61,881 nt of DNA from Cryptosporangium minutisporangium (GCF_039536245.1 NZ_BAAAYN010000034.1:1-61881); one strand, 5' to 3'. Numbered from the stretch's first letter, positions 50,109-58,534 are shown. Numbers and translations: made by a program. Notes: generated by a model not told the origin, from the letters alone.

Positions 50109-50650
50109 GCGACCGCCTGCATCAGCGGACGACGCCGGGCGATCGCCACGGTCGCCAGCGCCAGCACACCCGGCACCAGGACGATCATCAGCGGCACGGT
50201 CCAGGCCAGTACCCCGGCCACCCCCACCGCGGCCAGCAGCAGCGCTCCGTCCGACGGGTACCGCAGCAAGCGCGCCACGGCGTCCCGCAGGGTCATCGAC
50301 CAGGACGATCCGGGCTCCCACCGGGCCGCCGCCGCGAGCCCCACCAGCGCTACCGCGCCCAGGACCAGAGCGAGCACCGGAGCACCCGGCGCGCCGACGC
50401 CCAGCGCCACCACGTCCAGCACGAGGAGGAAGGGAATGCCGAGCACCCCGGGGTGCGACCGGAGCACCCCGGCGAACTCGCGCAGGTACCCACCGACGGT
50501 CACGGTCGCGTCGTCGTCGACCCGGGACGACAGCACCCGGCAGGCCGCGGTGAGCGCCGCGAACACCGTCACCACCGGCAGCGCGGCCAGGAACGTCAGC
50601 ACCCCGACCAGGAGCACGTCGGCGAATAGTGTGAACCGAGGCCCGAACAT
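50105..50650 (-). CDS. YesL-like (DUF624) membrane protein
   Basis: 181 residues with five likely membrane helices, starting MFGPRFTLFADVLLVGVLTFLAALP and continuing VVTVFAALTAACRVL. It ends in two adjacent helices (LLLAAVGVAGVLAWTV and LMIVLVPGVLALATVAIA). YesL/DUF624 proteins occur beside carbohydrate ABC permeases; in Bacillus subtilis yesL sits in the rhamnogalacturonan cluster. Their job is unknown. Here it lies between the two permease genes and the oxidoreductase, four bases after the preceding stop, and its own stop overlaps the next start (GTGA). The context supports a pectin-type substrate for the operon. Confidence 0.75.
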   Translation of the reverse strand: MFGPRFTLFADVLLVGVLTFLAALPVVTVFAALTAACRVLSSRVDDDATVTVGGYLREFAGVLRSHPGVLGIPFLLVLDVVALGVGAPGAPVLALVLGAVALVGLAAAARWEPGSSWSMTLRDAVARLLRYPSDGALLLAAVGVAGVLAWTVPLMIVLVPGVLALATVAIARRRPLMQAVA

Positions 50651-50654
50651 GGGA

Positions 50655-51506
50655 TCACCCCTTCAACCCGGACGTACTGACGCCCTCGACCAGGAACCGC
50701 TGGAACGCCAGGAAGAACAGTCCGATCGGCACCAGCGTGAGCACCGACATCGCGAACATCGGCCCGTACTGCGACGTCCCGGTCTGGTCGATGAACAGAC
50801 GCAGCGCCAGCGGCAGCGTGTAGTTCTCCGGGCTGTTGAGGTAGAGCAGCTGGCTGAAGAAGTCGTTCCAGGTCCAGATGAACGTGAAGATCGTCGTGGT
50901 GATCAGCGCCGGCCGGATCAGCGGGAGCATCACGTACCAGAACGTGCGGATCGGCCCGCACCCGTCGATCCGGGCGGCCTCGTCCAGCTCGCCGGGGATT
51001 CCCCGCATGAACTGGACGATGAGGAACACGAAGAACGCGTCGGTCGCGAGGAACTTCGGCAGGATCAGCGGCCAGAACGTGTCGACCATGCCCATCTGCT
51101 GGAAGATCGCGTATTGCGGGATGATCACGACGTGGTGCGGCAGCATGATCGTGGCGATCATGAAACCGAACAGCGGGCCGGAGAGCCGGAACCGCAGCCG
51201 GGCGAACGCGAACGCCGCCAGCGAGCACGAGATCACGTTGCCGATCACCGCTCCACCGGCGACCACGACGGAGTTCGTCAGGAACCGCCAGAAGCTGGTG
51301 CCGCCGATGCCCGCCAGCGCGTCGGTGTAGTTCGACCACTCCCAGTTCTCCGGCAGCAGCGACAGGCTCGACGTCACCTCCTCCGGCGGCTTGAACGACG
51401 TCCCCAGGAGCCAGACGATCGGGTACAGCAGCAGCGCGAGCAGCGCCACACACGCCACGTGCCACCCCAGCCGCCGTGCGCGCCGAGGCACCGCCAACAC
51501 CGTCAT
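50655..51506 (-). CDS. Carbohydrate ABC transporter permease (MalG type)
   Basis: 283 residues with six membrane helices. The start is an ATG at 51506 overlapping the stop of the other permease gene (ATGA). SFKPPEEVTSSLSLLPENW leads to the core with LTNSVVVAGGAVIGNVISCSLAAFAFARL and FMIATIMLPHHVVIIPQY. The EAA loop, which contacts the ATPase, is DEAARIDGCGPIRTFWYVMLPLIRP. The last helix region contains PIGLFFLAFQRFLVEGVSTSGLKG, the usual end of MalG-type permeases. With the partner permease it forms the channel for an oligosaccharide or sugar acid in the membrane. No ATPase gene is in the operon, so a shared MsmK-like ATPase is likely. Confidence 0.92.
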   Translation of the reverse strand: MTVLAVPRRARRLGWHVACVALLALLLYPIVWLLGTSFKPPEEVTSSLSLLPENWEWSNYTDALAGIGGTSFWRFLTNSVVVAGGAVIGNVISCSLAAFAFARLRFRLSGPLFGFMIATIMLPHHVVIIPQYAIFQQMGMVDTFWPLILPKFLATDAFFVFLIVQFMRGIPGELDEAARIDGCGPIRTFWYVMLPLIRPALITTTIFTFIWTWNDFFSQLLYLNSPENYTLPLALRLFIDQTGTSQYGPMFAMSVLTLVPIGLFFLAFQRFLVEGVSTSGLKG

Positions 51507-52465
51507 GACTTCCCCTTGTCATCGGTGTAGAAGACCCAGAGCCGCGCGGACCGGAAGATCACCGCCGTGACGATCGCGATCGCGATCAGCAGCACCCAGG
51601 CCATCGCGGACGCGTAACCCATCCGGAAGTCGGTGAAGCCGCGCTGGTAGAGGTAGAGCGTGTAGAACAGCGTCGCGTCCGACGGACCGCCGCGGCCGCC
51701 GCTCACCACGTAGGCGGGTGTGAACGCCTGGAACGCGTGGATCGTCTCCAGCACCAGGTTGAAGAAGATCACCGGGGAGAGCATCGGCAGCGTGATCGTG
51801 CGGAACGTCTGCCAGCGTCCGGCGCCGTCCACCGCGACCGCGTCGTACAGATCGGACGGGATCTGCTTGAGCCCGGCCAGGAAGATCACCATCGGCGCAC
51901 CGAACTGCCAGGCGGCCAGGAAGATCAGCGTGAACAGCGCGTACTGCGGCTGGCCGACCCAACCGCCGGTCTCCCAGCCCAGGGCCGCCAGACCCCGCTC
52001 GAACGCGGCACCGTCGCCGAACAGCGTGCGCCATACCAGCGCGATGCTCACGCTCGCCCCGAGCAGCGACGGCGCGTAGAACGCCGACCGGTACAGCCCC
52101 TGACCCCGGCGGGTCCCGCGGCGATTGAGCAGCAGGGCCACCGCGAGCGCCAGGGCCAGCTTCAGCGGAACGGCGATCAGGACGTACTTGAGCGTGACCC
52201 ACACCGAGGTGAGGAACCGGCCGTCCTCGGTGAACATCCGCCGATAGTTCTCCAGGCCCACCCAGGACGGGCTGGAGAACAGGTCGTAGTCGGTGAACGA
52301 GAGGTAGAGCGACGCGACCATCGGCCCGATCGTCAGCAGCAGCGCGCCGGCGATCCAGGGCGAGAGGAACAGGTACGCGATCCCGCCGCCGGGACGGCGT
52401 CGACGCACCGGCCGTTCCGCGCCGCCGGCGGGCGACGCGGAACGGACGGGGGTAGCGACCACCAT
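51503..52465 (-). CDS. Sugar ABC transporter permease (MalF type)
   Basis: 320 residues, six membrane helices. After an Arg/Pro-rich cytoplasmic start, AYLFLSPWIAGALLLTIGPM begins the typical MalF/UgpA-like sequence, followed by YLSFTDYDLFSSPSWVGLENY. The EAA loop appears as LYDAVAVDGAGRWQTFRTITLPMLSP. A FQAFTPAYVVSGGRGGPSDATLFYTLYLY stretch is characteristic of family CUT1 permeases. The ATG at 52465 shares one base with the stop of the solute-binding protein gene. It pairs with the permease at 50655. Confidence 0.92.
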   Translation of the reverse strand: MVVATPVRSASPAGGAERPVRRRRPGGGIAYLFLSPWIAGALLLTIGPMVASLYLSFTDYDLFSSPSWVGLENYRRMFTEDGRFLTSVWVTLKYVLIAVPLKLALALAVALLLNRRGTRRGQGLYRSAFYAPSLLGASVSIALVWRTLFGDGAAFERGLAALGWETGGWVGQPQYALFTLIFLAAWQFGAPMVIFLAGLKQIPSDLYDAVAVDGAGRWQTFRTITLPMLSPVIFFNLVLETIHAFQAFTPAYVVSGGRGGPSDATLFYTLYLYQRGFTDFRMGYASAMAWVLLIAIAIVTAVIFRSARLWVFYTDDKGKS

Positions 52466-53766
52466 CAGGCGGAGAGTTCCTGCTCGGCGCGGGTGAAGAA
52501 CTCGTCGACCGCCTTGTCGACCGTCAGCTTGCCGAACGCGATCTCTTCGTTCATCTGCTGCCAGTAGTCCTTCAGCGCACTGTTGCCCTTCGGGGGCGCC
52601 GGCGGCGCGGGAACCAGGTCGGACTCGATGCTCTTCTCGTACTCGTAGACCGCCTTCTGCGCACCGGTCAGCGTCGCGCCGACCTTGTCACGGTTGGCGG
52701 TGTTCGGCGGCAGCCCACGGTCGACGCCGAGGATCGCGGCCGCTTCCGGGTCGTTGACCAGGAATTCGACGAGCTTGTCGGCGGCGCTCCGCACCTTCGT
52801 CTTCTCGGAGATCGAGAGGAACATCGACGGCTTGGCGTAGGCGCCGAGCTTGCCGGTGTCCGTCGGATACGGTGCGAGCCCCACCGGCTTGCCGAGCACC
52901 TCGTAGTAGGACGCGACCGTCGAGTCCCAGCTGTTCTCGGTGTACGAGAGCCGCTTGCCCATCGGCATGTTCTCGATCGAGCCGTCGATCGTGGCGGTGA
53001 CCTTGGCCGGCGTCGACGCCTTCTGCTTGCGCAGGTTGTCGATCATCGTCAGGTACTTCTTCAAGTCGTCCTTGGTGAACCCGAGCTTGCCTTCCTCGGT
53101 GTAGAGCTGCGTGTCGCTCTGCAGGAGGTAGGTCTCGAACGACTCCCACTGCCAGCCCAGGTCGGTGAGGCCGCTGGCCTTGCCGCCGGAGCTCTGGGTC
53201 AGCTTCTTCCCGTTGTTGAGGTAGTCCTGCCAGGTCCAGCCCTTGGCCGGCGGCTTCACGCCCGCCTTCTGGTACGCGGCCGGGTCGTAGACCATGACGA
53301 ACGTCGTCTGTCCCATCGGGACCGCGTAGAGCTTGTCCTCGACGACGCCGGACTCCTTGACCGAGTCGGCGACCTGGTCGGTGACGCCCTTGTCGAGTTC
53401 GGCGAGCACGTTGCGGTCGGCGTACTCGCGGAGGTAGGCGCGGTCCATCTGGAAGACGTCCGGCGCATTGCCGCCGGCGGTCTCGGTGGCGAGCTTCTCC
53501 CAATACGGCTTGAACGCCGAGTACGAGGTCTTGATCGTGATGTTCGGGTTCTTCTTCGTGAAGAGGTCGAGGGCTTCCTGCGTGCTCTTGGCCCGGTCGG
53601 CGCTTCCCCACCAGGAGAATCGCAGGGTCACCTTCGCGTCGGGGTCCTCGCTGGAGTCGCCGCCGCCGCCACCACACGCGGCGGTGGCGAGCAGTGCGCC
53701 GGCAGCGAGGGTCGCGAATAGAGCGCGTAACCGGGAGCCGGATCGGGCTGGGTTGATGACAGCCAT
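52465..53766 (-). CDS. Extracellular solute-binding lipoprotein (CUT1 type)
   Basis: 433 residues. The lipobox LLATAAC puts the lipidated Cys at 31, followed by a Gly/Ser/Asp linker. The mature family-1 binding protein begins KVTLRFSWWGSADRAKSTQEALDLF, with later landmarks SYSAFKPYWEKLATETAGGNAPDVFQMD and KLYAVPMGQTTFVMVYDPAAYQKAG. The C-terminus has DRGLPPNTANRDKVG and a long helical end. It binds the sugar outside the membrane and hands it to the permeases. It is the first gene of the operon and has a TTGACA/TATGGT promoter 110 bases upstream with a palindromic operator just inside the transcript. Confidence 0.92.
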   Translation of the reverse strand: MAVINPARSGSRLRALFATLAAGALLATAACGGGGGDSSEDPDAKVTLRFSWWGSADRAKSTQEALDLFTKKNPNITIKTSYSAFKPYWEKLATETAGGNAPDVFQMDRAYLREYADRNVLAELDKGVTDQVADSVKESGVVEDKLYAVPMGQTTFVMVYDPAAYQKAGVKPPAKGWTWQDYLNNGKKLTQSSGGKASGLTDLGWQWESFETYLLQSDTQLYTEEGKLGFTKDDLKKYLTMIDNLRKQKASTPAKVTATIDGSIENMPMGKRLSYTENSWDSTVASYYEVLGKPVGLAPYPTDTGKLGAYAKPSMFLSISEKTKVRSAADKLVEFLVNDPEAAAILGVDRGLPPNTANRDKVGATLTGAQKAVYEYEKSIESDLVPAPPAPPKGNSALKDYWQQMNEEIAFGKLTVDKAVDEFFTRAEQELSA

Positions 53767-53855
53767 GGGGGTGGTCGTCCCTTCCCGCGGGAGGTGCCCG
53801 CGACGAACGGGGAGGCGCGCTGGGATAGCCCGCCGTCGGTGCGGTCGGCGGGTCT

Positions 53856-53870
53856 GGGAAAGCGCTTGCC
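53856..53870. promoter_or_regulatory. LacI-type operator near leftward start point
   Basis: GGGAAAGCGCTTGCC centres on the AAGCGCTT palindrome common to LacI operators. It lies just downstream of the leftward -10 box, where bound repressor would block transcription of the ABC operon. Confidence 0.6.
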
Positions 53871-53875
53871 GACGG

Positions 53876-53904
53876 ACCATAGGCCCGCCATCGCCCACTG
53901 TCAA
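53876..53904 (-). promoter_or_regulatory. Leftward promoter TTGACA-N17-TATGGT
   Basis: Read on the minus strand, TTGACA (53904-53899) is followed after exactly 17 bases by TATGGT (53881-53876). This is a near-consensus vegetative promoter about 110 bases before the solute-binding-protein start. Confidence 0.6.
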
Positions 53905-53960
53905 CGGTCCATTTCCCGAGGGTTTCGACGGTTGACAACCGGCGATCGGGCGGTCCACCG

Positions 53961-53976
53961 TGGAAAGCGATTTCCA
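53961..53976. promoter_or_regulatory. LacI-type palindrome TGGAAA-GCGA-TTTCCA
   Basis: A 16-base palindrome with six-base arms and a central GCGA, in the rightward half of the region, 122 bases before the Gfo/Idh start. It shares the GGAAAGCG core with the site at 53856, so one LacI protein could bind both and loop the DNA. Confidence 0.65.
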
Positions 53977-54097
53977 GCAGCCCGGCACCGCAGCCGGCGC
54001 CGTTCCGCGCCCCCGCACTCAGTAGTGCGGAGCGGCCCCTGCGCCGGGCGCGGTTCTCCCCGCGGGCTCCGCCCGCCGCGGACGGAAGAGAGGCAGC

Positions 54098-55231
54098 ATG
54101 CACCAACGCACGCTCGGCATCGCCATGAACGGCGTGACCGGCCGGATGGGATATCGCCAGCACCTGGTCCGGTCGATCCTGGCGATCCGGGACGAGGGGG
54201 GCGTCCTGTTGCCGGACGGCTCCCGTGTGCTCCCCGAGCCTCTCCTGGTGGGCCGCAACGAACAGAAGCTCCGGACGCTGGCCGAACGGCACGGCATCGA
54301 ACGGTGGACGACCGACCTGTCCGAAGCCCTCGACTCGTGCGACGTCTACTTCGACGCCCAGGTCACCCAGGCCCGCGAGAAAGCGATCAAGGCCGCGCTC
54401 GCCGCGGGCAAACACGTCTACACCGAGAAGCCGCTCGCCGAGACCCTCGACGGCGCCCTGGACCTGACGCACCTCGCCGAGCAGGCCGGCGTCCGGCACG
54501 GTGTCGTGCAGGACAAGCTGTTCCTGCCCGGCCTGCTCAAGCTGCGCCGGTTACTCGACGCCGGGTTCTTCGGCCGGGTGCTCTCGGTCCGTGGCGAGTT
54601 CGGCTACTGGGTCTTCGAAGGCGACTGGCAGCCCGCCCAGCGTCCGAGTTGGAACTACCGGACCGAGGACGGCGGCGGCATCACGCTGGACATGTTCTGC
54701 CACTGGTCCTACCTGCTGGAGCAGCTGTTCGGGCCGGTCGAGGCGGTGACCGCCCGGATCGCCACCCACATCCCCACCCGCTGGGACTCCGACGGCGAGT
54801 ACCGGGCGACCGCCGACGACGCCGCCTACGGCATCTTCGAGCTCGCCGGCGGCGTCATCGCGCAGATCAACTCCTCCTGGTGCACCCGGGTCAACCGCGA
54901 CGAGCTGGTCGAGTTCCAGGTCGACGGCGTCGAGGGCAGCGCGGTAGCCGGTCTGCACCGCTGCCGGATCCAGCACCGCGCCGCCACTCCGATGCCGACC
55001 TGGGACCCGGACGCGCCGACCACCGAGCGCTTCCGCGACCAGTGGCAGGAGGTGCCCGACAACGGCGTGACCGAGAACGGTTTCAAGGTGCAGTGGGAGG
55101 CCTTCCTGCGGCACGTCTGCGCCGGCACGCCGTTCCCGCACGACTTCTCCGCCGGAGCCCGCGGCGTCGCGCTCGCCGAGGCCGGCCTGCGATCGGCGGC
55201 CGAGGGCCGCCGGGTCGTGCTGGGCGGCTGA
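54098..55231 (+). CDS. Gfo/Idh/MocA family oxidoreductase
   Basis: 377 residues; GGAAGAGAGG precedes the ATG at 54098. LGIAMNGVTGRMGYRQHLVRSIL is the dinucleotide-binding start, with NGVTGRMG in place of GxGxxG. The catalytic region is AALAAGKHVYTEKPLAETLDGA, with the EKP Lys. The second half has VQDKLFLPGLLKLRRLLDAGFFGRV, GGGITLDMFCHWSYLLEQLFGPV and HIPTRWDSDGEYRATADDAAY. It differs clearly from the leftward paralog at 49 kb. It would oxidise a sugar or sugar-acid hydroxyl in the cytoplasm. The next gene starts two bases after its stop, suggesting they act in sequence. Confidence 0.88.
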   Translation: MHQRTLGIAMNGVTGRMGYRQHLVRSILAIRDEGGVLLPDGSRVLPEPLLVGRNEQKLRTLAERHGIERWTTDLSEALDSCDVYFDAQVTQAREKAIKAALAAGKHVYTEKPLAETLDGALDLTHLAEQAGVRHGVVQDKLFLPGLLKLRRLLDAGFFGRVLSVRGEFGYWVFEGDWQPAQRPSWNYRTEDGGGITLDMFCHWSYLLEQLFGPVEAVTARIATHIPTRWDSDGEYRATADDAAYGIFELAGGVIAQINSSWCTRVNRDELVEFQVDGVEGSAVAGLHRCRIQHRAATPMPTWDPDAPTTERFRDQWQEVPDNGVTENGFKVQWEAFLRHVCAGTPFPHDFSAGARGVALAEAGLRSAAEGRRVVLGG

Positions 55232-55232
55232 C

Positions 55233-56363
55233 ATGCCCTCGCTGCGCCTCCCCGGTGGGGAGAACTACGTGCTGGGGACGCCAGGGGCCTGGTCGGTTCC
55301 GGCAACACCGCCGGCCTCCCGGACCGTGTTCGCGGCGGCCCACGTCGTCGCCGATCCGTTCGCCGAGAACACGCCCGGCTCCCCCGCCGTCCTGGACTGG
55401 GACGCGACCCTGGCGTTCCGGCGCCACCTGTGGTCCTGGGGGCTCGGCGTCGCCGACGCGATGGACACCGCCCAGCGCAACGCGGGCCTCGACTGGTCGG
55501 CGACCCGGGAGCTGATCGCCCGGTCGGCAGCGGAGGCCGACGGGCCGCTGGCGTGCGGCGCCGGGACCGACCACGCCGGTCCGCTCACCACGGTGGCCGA
55601 GGTCGTGTCCGCCTACGAGGAGCAGGTCGCCTACGTCGAGAGCACCGGCGCGCAGGTGATCCTGATGGCGTCGCGGCAGCTGGCCGCGGTCGCCACCGGG
55701 CCGGATGACTATCACTCGGTCTACTCCGGCCTGCTGAAACAGGTCGCGCGACCGGTGATACTGCACTGGCTCGGGGACATGTTCGACCCGTTCCTCGCCG
55801 GTTACTGGGGCAGCTCCTCGGTGGACGACGCGACCGAGACGCTGCTGGAGATCATCCGCTCGTCGCCGGGGGCGGTGGACGGGGTGAAGGTGTCACTGCT
55901 CGACGCTTCGCACGAGGTGTCGTTGCGGCGGCGGCTCCCGGCTGGGGTGAAGCTCTACACCGGGGACGACTTCCACTATCCGGAGCTGATCCGGGGTGAC
56001 CCGTCCGGCTACTCGCACGCGTTGCTCGGCATCCTGGACCCGATCGCGCCGGCCGCATCGGCCGCTCTGCAGGCGTTGGACGCCGGGGACGTGGCGGGCT
56101 TCGACGCGGCGCTCGCGCCGACCGTGCCGCTGGCCCGGCACCTGTTCGGTGCACCGACGTCGGCGTACAAGACCGGGATCGTGTTCCTGGCCTGGCTGGC
56201 CGGGCACCAGCCCGCGTTCGGGATGGTCAACGGGGCGACGACCAACCGCAGCCTCCCGCACCTCGTCGAGACGTTCCGGCTGGCCGACCGGGCCGGGCTG
56301 CTGCCCGATCCGGACCTCGCCGCCGCCCGGATGCGTGCGTTCCTCGCGGTGCACGGCCTATGA
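55233..56363 (+). CDS. DUF993 protein (dihydrodipicolinate-synthase-like fold)
   Basis: 376 residues, matching the family length. Landmarks are FAAAHVVADPFAENTPGSPAVLDWDATLAFRRHLWSWGLGVADAMDTAQRNAGLDW, quoted in parts: AAHVVADP, LDWDATLAFR and ADAMDTAQRN. Then VILHWLGDMFDPFLAGYWGSS and VDGVKVSLLD, where the Lys matches the Schiff-base Lys of class I aldolases of the DHDPS fold, and YTGDDFHYPELI. A retro-aldol or dehydratase reaction on the oxidised sugar is plausible, but no activity is known to me. The ATG is two bases after the preceding stop. It is always next to Gfo/Idh and isomerase genes in the cluster type I recall. Confidence 0.85.
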   Translation: MPSLRLPGGENYVLGTPGAWSVPATPPASRTVFAAAHVVADPFAENTPGSPAVLDWDATLAFRRHLWSWGLGVADAMDTAQRNAGLDWSATRELIARSAAEADGPLACGAGTDHAGPLTTVAEVVSAYEEQVAYVESTGAQVILMASRQLAAVATGPDDYHSVYSGLLKQVARPVILHWLGDMFDPFLAGYWGSSSVDDATETLLEIIRSSPGAVDGVKVSLLDASHEVSLRRRLPAGVKLYTGDDFHYPELIRGDPSGYSHALLGILDPIAPAASAALQALDAGDVAGFDAALAPTVPLARHLFGAPTSAYKTGIVFLAWLAGHQPAFGMVNGATTNRSLPHLVETFRLADRAGLLPDPDLAAARMRAFLAVHGL

Positions 56364-56415
56364 GCGCCTGCGCGGACAGCGCCGCAGCGATCCGTCGCAC
56401 CCTGGAGGTGGCTGC

Positions 56416-57222
56416 ATGAGCCTGTCGTTGAACCAGAAGACGATCAACCGGGCGTCGCTGGCCGAGGCCGTCGACGCGTGCGCGCGCGCCGGGATCGAGG
56501 CCATCGGCGTCTGGCGCGAGCCACTGGCCGACGTCGGCGTCGAGCGTGGCGCGAAGCTGGTGCGGGACGCCGGGCTACGCGTGTCGTCGCTCTGCCGTGG
56601 CGGGTTCTTCACCGCCGCCGACCGGGCGGCCAACCGGGACGACAACCGGCGCGCGGTCGACGAGGCCGCGGCGCTCGGCACCGACACGTTGGTGCTGGTC
56701 GTCGGCGGGCTACCGACCGGATCGCGGGACCTGGCCGGGGCCCGGGGGCGGGTCGCCGAGGGGGTCGCGGAGCTGGCCATGTACGCCGGCGACGCGGGCG
56801 TCCGGCTCGCACTGGAGCCCATGCACCCGATCTACTGCGCGGACCGGGGCGTGCTCTCCACCCTGGACCAGGCGTTGGAGCTCGCCGCGGCGTTCCCGGT
56901 TGAGCAGGTCGGCGTCGCCGTCGACACGTTCCACGTCTGGTGGGACCCCCGGGTGCTGGCGGCGATCGCCCGGGCCGGCGACCGGATCGCCGCGTACCAG
57001 GTGTGCGACTGGATCCTGCCACTTCCGCCGGACACGCTGCTCGCCCGCGGGCTCCCCGGCGACGGGTACATCGACTTCCGGACGCTCGGCGCGGCCGTGA
57101 GCGACGCCGGTTACCGCGGCGACGTCGAGGTCGAGGTGTTCCACGCCGACGTGTGGGCGGCGCCGTTCGACGACGTCGTCGCCGAGGTCGTGCGCCGATA
57201 CCGAGAACACGTCGCGCCGTAA
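56416..57222 (+). CDS. Sugar phosphate isomerase/epimerase-like TIM barrel
   Basis: 268 residues from the ATG at 56416, with GGAGGTGG nine bases upstream. It starts with SLNQKTINRASLAEAVDACARAGIEAIGVWREPL. Metal-site motifs follow in order: LVLVVGGLP, LALEPMHPIYCADRGVLS with the Glu, GVAVDTFHVWWDP with Asp and His, YQVCDWILPLP, and DVEVEVFHAD with a final Glu. This is the AP-endonuclease-2-like xylose isomerase family that also includes 2-keto-myo-inositol dehydratase and 3-keto-sugar lyases. It probably acts on the product of the oxidoreductase or DUF993 enzyme. Confidence 0.87.
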   Translation: MSLSLNQKTINRASLAEAVDACARAGIEAIGVWREPLADVGVERGAKLVRDAGLRVSSLCRGGFFTAADRAANRDDNRRAVDEAAALGTDTLVLVVGGLPTGSRDLAGARGRVAEGVAELAMYAGDAGVRLALEPMHPIYCADRGVLSTLDQALELAAAFPVEQVGVAVDTFHVWWDPRVLAAIARAGDRIAAYQVCDWILPLPPDTLLARGLPGDGYIDFRTLGAAVSDAGYRGDVEVEVFHADVWAAPFDDVVAEVVRRYREHVAP

Positions 57223-57270
57223 GCCGTGGGCGCTGGCCACGGGTCGTACCCCATCGACGGAAGGACACCG

Positions 57271-58524
57271 ATGTCCCGACGACTCCTGGCCGCCGCAGGC
57301 GGCCTCCTGCTCCTCTTCTCGCTCGCTCCCCCGGCCCACGCCGCCCCGGGGCGCCCGGCCGACCTCGGCCGCCAGACGCTCCCGGCGAACGACGGGTGGG
57401 GCGGCGGCACCACCGGCGGCTCGGCCGACGCCCGCCCCACCGTGGTCCGCACCCGCGACCAGCTGGCCGCCGCGGTGGCCGGGTCGGCGCCGAAGATCGT
57501 CTACGTCCGGGGCACGATCCGCCCCACCGAGAGCTGCGCCGACTACGCCGATCCGGCCTACACGCTCGCCGGTTACCTGGCCGCCTACGACCCGGCGGTG
57601 TGGGGGCGGACGACCGAACCCAGCGGCCCGCTGGAGGAGGCGAGGGTCCGGTCGGCGGCGGCCCAGGCCGAGCGGATCAAGGTGCGGGTCGGCTCCAACA
57701 CGACGATCGTCGGGCTGGGCCGGGACGCGCGCCTGCTCGGGCTGAGCCTGGTGCTCGACGGCGTCGACAACGTCATCGTCCGCAATCTCCGGTTCGAGGA
57801 CGCGGCGGACTGTTTCCCGCAGTGGGACCCGACCGACGGCGCGACCGGGAACTGGAACTCCGCCTACGACAACCTGCAGCTGCTCGGCGCGACGCGGGTG
57901 TGGGTCGACCACAACACGTTCACCGACGGCGCCAACCCGGACTCCGCCCAGCCCTCCTACTTCGGCCGCCCGTACCAGGTGCACGACGGTCTGTTCGACA
58001 TCACCCGCGGCTCGGATCTGGTCACCGGGTCGTGGAACGTGTTCGCCGGGCACGACAAGGTGTCGCTGATCGGCTCGACGAACAATCCGGCCGACGACCG
58101 CGGCAAGCTCCGCGTCACGCTGCACCACAACCGGTACACGAACGTGCTGCAGCGCCTCCCCCGGGTGCGGTTCGGGCCGGTGCACGTCTACAACAACCTG
58201 TACGAGATCCCGGCCGCCGACCCGTTCGAGTACGCGCTCGGGGTGGGTGTGGAGTCGGCGATCGTGGCCGAGCGCAACGCGTTCCTGCTGGGCCCCGGCG
58301 TACCGCCCGGTGACCTCGTCTACAACTGGGGCGGCACCGCGCTGACCGCCCGCGACAACACGGTGAACGGGAAGCCGGTGGATCTGGTGGCCGCGTACAA
58401 CGCCGCGCACGACCCGGATCTGGGCAGCGACGCCGGGTGGACGCCGACCCGGGTGGCCCGGATCGACCCGGTTTCGCGGGTGCCCGCCGTGGTCCGGCTG
58501 GGCGCCGGCTCCGGTCGGCTGTAG
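57271..58524 (+). CDS. Secreted pectate lyase (polysaccharide lyase family 1)
   Basis: 417 residues; GGAAGGA is five bases before the ATG at 57271. A Sec signal peptide MSRRLLAAAGGLLLLFSLAP ends near HA/AP at about residue 26. The beta-helix domain has KIVYVRGTIRP, NTTIVGLGRDARLLGLSLVL, NVIVRNLRFEDAADCFPQWD (calcium-site acids), RVWVDHNTFTDG and GHDKVSLIGSTN. The catalytic Arg lies in LQRLPRVRFGPVHVYNNLY. The enzyme cuts polygalacturonate outside the cell by beta-elimination with calcium. It follows the isomerase gene by 48 bases and is likely in the same transcript, tying the locus to pectin. Confidence 0.92.
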   Translation: MSRRLLAAAGGLLLLFSLAPPAHAAPGRPADLGRQTLPANDGWGGGTTGGSADARPTVVRTRDQLAAAVAGSAPKIVYVRGTIRPTESCADYADPAYTLAGYLAAYDPAVWGRTTEPSGPLEEARVRSAAAQAERIKVRVGSNTTIVGLGRDARLLGLSLVLDGVDNVIVRNLRFEDAADCFPQWDPTDGATGNWNSAYDNLQLLGATRVWVDHNTFTDGANPDSAQPSYFGRPYQVHDGLFDITRGSDLVTGSWNVFAGHDKVSLIGSTNNPADDRGKLRVTLHHNRYTNVLQRLPRVRFGPVHVYNNLYEIPAADPFEYALGVGVESAIVAERNAFLLGPGVPPGDLVYNWGGTALTARDNTVNGKPVDLVAAYNAAHDPDLGSDAGWTPTRVARIDPVSRVPAVVRLGAGSGRL

Positions 58525-58534
58525 AACTCCGGCT

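Larger units (their letters stand above)
53767..54097. other. Divergent control region of the sugar locus
   Basis: 331 bases without a gene, between the solute-binding-protein gene and the Gfo/Idh gene. It holds two LacI-type palindromes and a leftward sigma-70-like promoter, listed separately, plus a TTGACA at 53932-53937 on the plus strand with no matching -10 box. Confidence 0.7.
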
